From NCBI RefSeq assembly GCF_029504735.1, contig NZ_JAQFIP010000013.1:1-64000 (forward strand): a stretch of DNA of 64,000 nt. The letters are read 5' to 3'. A model generated the notes under the pieces. That model saw only the letters and a list, made by a program, of their open reading frames with translations. It was not told the origin of the DNA and did not search any database. The position numbers were made by a program, and so were the translations under genes. Origin of the DNA: Ereboglobus sp. PH5-10. GTDB taxonomy: Bacteria; Verrucomicrobiota; Verrucomicrobiia; Opitutales; Opitutaceae. Shown here piece by piece: positions 59,674-64,000 of the stretch; positions within the stretch are counted from its first letter, which is position 1, and every line of letters begins with the position of its first letter.

Positions 59674-59919
59674 ATGGCTATCGATTTCGGCTGGTGGAAA
59701 AAAACACCGGAGGACGGCAAATTCCAAATCAACGTGAGCGTCCACGGCGGCAACATCGAGTGGACGCGCAAACAGGGACATTTCAAGCAATGGGAAAACT
59801 ACGGGCCGCCCACTGACGAGGACTGGGATCGCCTGCTCTACGAAGCCGAAAAACGCGTGCCCCGCCGGCTGATTTCGCCAAAACAATTCGCCGCAATCAA
59901 GGCACTGCGTCCGCAGTGA
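59674..59919 (+). CDS. Small conserved-type hypothetical protein
   Basis: A protein of 81 residues with ATG start in a favourable context between two tRNA genes. It is charged and Trp-rich ('IDFGWWKKTPEDGKFQINVS', 'HGGNIEWTRKQGHFKQWENY', 'DWDRLLYEAEKRVPRRLISP'), no membrane segment. The regular pattern of charged and aromatic residues speaks for a real gene; the function is unknown. Confidence 0.7.
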   Translation: MAIDFGWWKKTPEDGKFQINVSVHGGNIEWTRKQGHFKQWENYGPPTDEDWDRLLYEAEKRVPRRLISPKQFAAIKALRPQ

Positions 59920-60050
59920 GGTCGCAAAAGACGCAAAAACGATTGCCTCTCAACTGGATGTTTTTTGCGCAGCGTGTGACTTCCCGTGGCGATTGATTTT
60001 GGCTTGCGCTTGGCGGCACGGCGGGTTTCCTCCCTATTTCTCAATTTCAA

Positions 60051-60126
60051 GCCGAGCTAGCTCAGTTGGTAGAGCAATGCTTTCGTAAAGCATGGGTCGT
60101 CGGTTCAAGTCCGATGCTCGGCTCCA
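60051..60126 (+). tRNA. tRNA-Thr (anticodon CGU), CCA encoded
   Basis: Acceptor GCCGAGC/GCTCGGC, anticodon loop TTCGTAA (CGU), T-loop GGTTCAAGTCC, CCA present. A terminator follows 9 bp later. Confidence 0.97.
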
Positions 60127-60135
60127 TTCTAAAGG

Positions 60136-60166
60136 CCTCGCAATCCATAGGGTTGCGAGGTTTTTT
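60136..60166 (+). terminator. Terminator after tRNA-Thr
   Basis: Stem CCTCGCAA.../...TTGCGAGG followed by six T. Confidence 0.9.
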
Positions 60167-60304
60167 GTTATTCATTTTCGCGCCAGTTTATGACGCCTAA
60201 TGTCGCGAAATGTCATTTTTGGCTGACTTTCGATTCCGCCAACAATCAACCAAACTCCATCCTTTTCACCGTTCACTCTTCACTCTTCACTCTTTTCCCT
60301 CACC

Positions 60305-61402
60305 GTGCCGCTCCCAACCGATCTCTTCGACTACCAACTTCCGCCGCGCCTCATCGCGCAAACGCCCGCCGAACGGCGGGACGCCTCGCGCCTTCTCGTC
60401 GTTGACCGTGCCGCGCGCGCGCTTACGCACGCCACATTCGCCGACCTGCCGTGTTTTCTTCGGCCAACCGACACTCTCTTTCGCAACAACGCCGCGGTTC
60501 TGCCCGCCCGCCTGCGCGCGCAACGTCCGACCGGCGGGGCGGTCGAGTGTTTCCTGCTGCGCCCCGAACCCGCGCGCGGCGAAAACACTTGGTGGTGCCT
60601 GCTGCGTCCCGGCAAGAAGCTTCCCGTCGGCGCCACATTTGCGCACGAAACCGAGTTCGCCGGGCATGTCCTCGAAAAAAACTCCGAGGGCGGCGCGCTC
60701 ATCCGGTTCGAAACCGCCGGCAACGAATCAATCATCGCCGTCGCCAACCGCCTCGGCGAAATTCCCCTGCCCCCCTACATCAATCGCGACGCCGCGCACA
60801 ATTCGCCCGACACCCGCGCCGCCGATCGCGAGCGATACCAAACCGTTTACGCCGCGCGCGACCGTCAGGTCGCCGTCGCCGCGCCCACCGCCGGCCTGCA
60901 CTTCACGCCCGAACTCCTCGAGCGCCTCGGCGCCGACGGCGTTGCCATGCGGAACATCACGCTCCATGTCGGCCTTGGCACATTCAAACCCATAGAAACC
61001 GCGACCATCGAGGAACACCCGATCCACCGCGAACTCTACGAAATACCCGCCTCCACGCAAAGCGCCCTTCTCTCCCCTCGCGGCCGTCGCGTGGCGGTCG
61101 GCACAACAAGCGTCCGCACCATTGAGGATTTCTTCCGCAAACGCCCCACTGGAACAACCGCCACGACGTCCACATTCGCCGACGAGGCCGCGCTCTACAT
61201 TTATCCGCCATCGACCTTCGCCGGGGTGGACGCGCTCATCACCAACTTTCACCAACCCCGCTCCACGCTCCTGTGCCTCGTCGCCGCATTCCTCTCGCCC
61301 GGCACAAGCGACGGGATCGCATGGATTCGCGAAATTTACGCCGAGGCCATCGCCAAGGAATACCGTTTCTTCAGCTACGGCGACGCCATGTTGATTGTGT
61401 GA
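60305..61402 (+). CDS. queA: S-adenosylmethionine:tRNA ribosyltransferase-isomerase (queuosine synthesis)
   Basis: Adds the epoxycyclopentane ring in queuosine synthesis in tRNA wobble positions. The protein has 365 residues with GTG start. Family segments: 'LFDYQLPPRLIAQTPAERRD', 'LPCFLRPTDTLFRNNAAVLP', 'TAGLHFTPELLERL' and 'NFHQPRSTLLCLVAAF'. Single gene followed by the sulfate-transporter gene; no other queuosine genes in view. Confidence 0.95.
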   Translation: MPLPTDLFDYQLPPRLIAQTPAERRDASRLLVVDRAARALTHATFADLPCFLRPTDTLFRNNAAVLPARLRAQRPTGGAVECFLLRPEPARGENTWWCLLRPGKKLPVGATFAHETEFAGHVLEKNSEGGALIRFETAGNESIIAVANRLGEIPLPPYINRDAAHNSPDTRAADRERYQTVYAARDRQVAVAAPTAGLHFTPELLERLGADGVAMRNITLHVGLGTFKPIETATIEEHPIHRELYEIPASTQSALLSPRGRRVAVGTTSVRTIEDFFRKRPTGTTATTSTFADEAALYIYPPSTFAGVDALITNFHQPRSTLLCLVAAFLSPGTSDGIAWIREIYAEAIAKEYRFFSYGDAMLIV

Positions 61403-61476
61403 GCATCCATCCTCCTGGCCGGATATTTTTTATGTCTTGGTAAACTTGGGTGGATTGTTTAAGCACATCGCCCGTT

Positions 61477-63261
61477 ATGTCTCTCGATTTTGATCCATCC
61501 CAAGTGAAACTAGCCAGGTTCCGGCCCAAGATTCTGGACTGCCTGCGCGACTATTCGCGGGAGAAATTCATCAAGGATTTGATGGCGGGGTTGACGGTCG
61601 GGGTGGTCGCGCTGTCGTTGTGCATCGGCCTCGGCGTGGCCTCGGGCGTGGAGCCGCAGGCCGGTTTGTATGCGGGCATAATCGGCGGTTTTCTGGTGTC
61701 GCTTTTAGGCGGGTCGAAAGTGCAGGTCGGCGGGCCGGCGGGGGCGTTTGTCGGACTTCTGGCAATCATCGCGGCAAACTACGGTTTCGCAAACTTGCTG
61801 CTGTGCACAATGATGGCGGGAGTGATGCTGTTTGCGATGGGGTTGTTTCGCCTGGGGACATTGATCCGGTTTGTGCCCCAGCCGGTGATCGCGGGTTTTA
61901 CCTGCGGCATTGCGATCACGATTTTGCTGACGCAGGTGAAGCCGTTTTTCGGACTGCAAATGGACAAGGAGCCGGGCGAATTTTTGCCGCGCATCGCGGC
62001 GTTGGTCCAGGCGGCGCCGTCGGTCAATTGGTTCACAACGGGGCTGGGCGTGCTATCATTACTGGTGTTGTTCCGGTGGCCGGCGCGCTGGGCGCGTTAT
62101 GTGCCCGGCTCGATTGTCGTGGTGGTTGGCGGCACGCTGCTCGTCTGGCTGGCGCAGCTCGAATGGGTGCGGCAATTTTTCACATTCAAGGTGGCGACCA
62201 TCGGCTCGGAGTTTGGAGGGATTCCGCGGGGACTGCCGAGTTTCGCGTGGCCTCGTTTTGACTGGCAGCAATTGGGAAACCTGGTGGTGCCGGCGGCGAC
62301 GATTGCGATGCTGGGCGCCATCGAGTCGCTGATGTCAGCCGTGGTGGCGGACGGGTTGACGGACGACCGGCATGATTCGAACCAGGAACTGATGGGACAG
62401 GGAGTGGCGAATTTTGTGACTCCGTTGTTTGGCGGAATCCCGGTAACGGGCGTGATTGCGCGCACGGCGACAAACATCCGCAGCGGCGCGCAAACGCCGG
62501 TCGCGGGGCTGGTGCACGCGGTGTTTTTGCTGGCGGTGTTGTTGATCGCCGCGCCGCTGGCGAAGCACATCCCGCTGGTTACGTTCGCGGCGGTGCTGGC
62601 CGCGGTGGGATGGAAGATGGGCGAATGGGGAGAGTTCACCCGGCTGAAGAAACGGCTGCGCGGCGACGCGGCGGTTTTTTTGGTCACGTTTTTCCTGACG
62701 GTGTGCGTCGATTTGACGGCGGCGGTCGGCTTCGGAATGCTTTTGGCGTGCGTCTTGTTTGTGAAGCGCGTGGCCGACACGGCGCAGGTGCAGTCGATGA
62801 TGGGCAACGAGAGCGACGCGGGGCAGCCAGGGCACGAAAAGAACGAGGAACTGGCGGAAAAATTGCCGAACGGCGTGGTGATTTACCGCGTGTTTGGCGC
62901 GTTGCTTTTCGGCGCGGCGGACAAGCTCGACATGGTTTTGCGCCGTGGGATCGAGGACACGCAGGTCGTCATTTTCCACATGGCGGCGGTGACGGCGATG
63001 GATTCAACCGCGCTGGACCGGCTTGAAAATTTGCACGCCAAATTGCACAAGCGCAAAAAGCACATGATTCTTTGCGGGCCGCACACGCAGGCCTATTTCA
63101 TGATGGAGAAAGCGGGCTTTCTCGACGCCGTGGGCCACGATAATGTCGCAGCTGATTTGCCGTCGGCGGTCGAGCGAGCCAAGGCGCTGCTCGCCCGCGA
63201 TGCGGTAGCTTCCGGAGGAAAGCCCAAACCGGGCGCCGCAAGCGACGCCCCTACTGAGTAA
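61477..63261 (+). CDS. SulP/SLC26-family anion transporter with STAS domain
   Basis: A protein of 594 residues (ATG at 61477; a GTG at 61450 is an alternative). About 12 membrane helices with SulP signature 'SGVEPQAGLYAGIIGGFLVS' and 'LLGGSKVQVGGPAGAFVGLL' at the N-terminus, 'NFVTPLFGGIPVTGVIARTA' in the middle, and a C-terminal STAS domain at about 470-560 ('GVVIYRVFGALLFGAADKLD', 'VVIFHMAAVTAMDSTALDRL'). It could carry sulfate, bicarbonate or dicarboxylates; the substrate is not visible. The 3' end overlaps the convergent exonuclease-like gene by 11 bp. Confidence 0.93.
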   Translation: MSLDFDPSQVKLARFRPKILDCLRDYSREKFIKDLMAGLTVGVVALSLCIGLGVASGVEPQAGLYAGIIGGFLVSLLGGSKVQVGGPAGAFVGLLAIIAANYGFANLLLCTMMAGVMLFAMGLFRLGTLIRFVPQPVIAGFTCGIAITILLTQVKPFFGLQMDKEPGEFLPRIAALVQAAPSVNWFTTGLGVLSLLVLFRWPARWARYVPGSIVVVVGGTLLVWLAQLEWVRQFFTFKVATIGSEFGGIPRGLPSFAWPRFDWQQLGNLVVPAATIAMLGAIESLMSAVVADGLTDDRHDSNQELMGQGVANFVTPLFGGIPVTGVIARTATNIRSGAQTPVAGLVHAVFLLAVLLIAAPLAKHIPLVTFAAVLAAVGWKMGEWGEFTRLKKRLRGDAAVFLVTFFLTVCVDLTAAVGFGMLLACVLFVKRVADTAQVQSMMGNESDAGQPGHEKNEELAEKLPNGVVIYRVFGALLFGAADKLDMVLRRGIEDTQVVIFHMAAVTAMDSTALDRLENLHAKLHKRKKHMILCGPHTQAYFMMEKAGFLDAVGHDNVAADLPSAVERAKALLARDAVASGGKPKPGAASDAPTE

Positions 63262-64000
63262 AGTCGAAGCGCGCGATGACGGGGCGGTGGTCGCTGGCGT
63301 CCCTCACGCCGGGACCGTCGTGGATTTGGGCGGCGTTGTCTTTCACAAATCGTTTCAACGACGGCGAAACGAGCATGTGGTCGATGCGCGAGTAGGAGTC
63401 CTGCCTTCCGTAGAAATGCGTCCAGACTTCGCCGCGCGAATCGGTTGCACGCAACAGGTGCATGATCTCTACGCGTTTTTCCCTGGTCAGGGTTCGGAGG
63501 GCGGGACTGGACCTGGAGTCGTTGAAATCGCCGAGAATCATAAAGAGGGCGCCGGGCGCGTCGGACTTTGGGAAAACGGAAAACACGCGGTCGCGCACGG
63601 CGCGCGCCTCCGCGGCGCGGCGTTGTGTCGATTCGGGATCATCCTTGCGGTCGGTGAGCCGGCTTTTCAGGTGCACAATGAAGAGCGCCAGTTCGCCGGC
63701 GGCGGTTTTCACGCGCACTTCGAGCAAGCCGCGTTTCACGGTTTCGGTGGTGTCGAAATACGCGAATTCGAGATCGGTGTGCTTGCTCACGCGCGTGAAC
63801 GGCTTGCGGGAAAGCACGGCCACGTGACGGGCTTCGTCGGCCGCGTCGAGCACGATCGCGTGGGGATAGTCAACGCCCTCGGTTTTCAGGTCGCGCCGCA
63901 ATTCCTCAAGGAAGGGCTGCGAGCCCATTTCCTGTAGCGCGACGATGTCGGCGTCGAGCGCCTTGATGACCGCGCGCAGGGCCTGCTTTTCGTTTTCCGG
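63251..64000 (-). CDS. Endonuclease/exonuclease/phosphatase family protein, N-terminus cut by the window edge
   Basis: C-terminal 249 residues; the reading frame continues out of the window, so the start is missing. Visible family motifs: 'LDADIVALQEMGSQ' (active-site Glu, at 63920-63960), 'FIVHLKSR' (near 63670), 'LGDFNDSRSSPAL' (Mg-binding Asp and Asn) and 'SRIDHMLVS' and 'ASDHRPVIARF' with the catalytic Asp-His. A Mg-dependent phosphoesterase of DNase I fold; target may be DNA, phospholipid or inositol phosphate. Convergent with the SulP gene. Confidence 0.92.
   Translation of the reverse strand, partial: PENEKQALRAVIKALDADIVALQEMGSQPFLEELRRDLKTEGVDYPHAIVLDAADEARHVAVLSRKPFTRVSKHTDLEFAYFDTTETVKRGLLEVRVKTAAGELALFIVHLKSRLTDRKDDPESTQRRAAEARAVRDRVFSVFPKSDAPGALFMILGDFNDSRSSPALRTLTREKRVEIMHLLRATDSRGEVWTHFYGRQDSYSRIDHMLVSPSLKRFVKDNAAQIHDGPGVRDASDHRPVIARFDFTQ

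Noticed and set aside
1-64000. CRISPR arrays, rRNA genes and insertion-sequence transposases.
   Set aside because: No regularly spaced direct repeats, no rRNA-like sequence and no transposase gene were found.

Overview
The window looks like a Verrucomicrobiota chromosome, most likely Opitutaceae. This rests on the overall protein character, the animal-like UDP-glucose dehydrogenase, the style of the tyrosine recombinase and the PVC-like metal-efflux cassette; no 16S gene is present, so it is inference. Two parts are joined at a tRNA-Ser(UGA) gene at 38.3 kb.

Positions 1 to about 38,290 are the right-hand part of an integrative conjugative element (ICE). A tyrosine recombinase (36,952-38,193) abuts the 3' end of the tRNA-Ser, which is the usual site for such integration. 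The other element end is not visible and probably lies left of the window. From left to right it holds: a putative oriT region with long inverted repeats; a MobF relaxase-helicase; two small unknown genes; a GHKL-ATPase/PD-(D/E)xK protein; a type IV coupling protein with a partner AAA+ ATPase; an AraC regulator; LpxI; a frameshifted outer membrane protein; a Zn/Cd/Co-type efflux cassette (P1B ATPase, PII-like protein, CzcA, CzcB-like, CzcC and two Cys-rich or metal-binding exported proteins); T4SS operon B (VirB6, B8, B9, B10, lipoprotein, small proteins); a low-GC cargo block (HNH nuclease, unknown, HEPN-zinc ribbon); a 'mobile mystery' HTH/Fic pair; T4SS operon A (VirB2, B3, B4, lipoprotein, VirB5); and a regulatory block (DUF3102-like, HTH, Xis-like) before the integrase. 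No VirB11 or VirB1 is visible.

The most striking observation is a 42-bp element found four times, always oriented toward the gene it precedes and 62-98 bp from the start codon. It stands before T4SS operon A, T4SS operon B, the coupling-protein gene and the araC-type gene. It looks like the shared switch of the transfer genes, and the AraC protein is the natural candidate to bind it.

From 38.3 to 64 kb the sequence is chromosomal. It has an outer membrane protein; a four-gene overlapping operon (triple-repeat exported protein, clan GH-A glycosidase, histidine kinase, response regulator); a pyrimidine operon (pyrR, pyrB, pyrC) with large inverted repeats in both gaps; a decayed DUF1016/RhuM patch; hibernation factor; animal-type UGDH; Dps; beta and gamma-like subunits of a Na+-pumping decarboxylase; an SDR; an AcpH-like protein; a membrane TPR protein; three tRNAs (Leu, Lys, Thr); an ECF sigma/anti-sigma pair; queA; a SulP transporter; and the C-terminal part of an endonuclease/exonuclease/phosphatase protein cut by the window edge.
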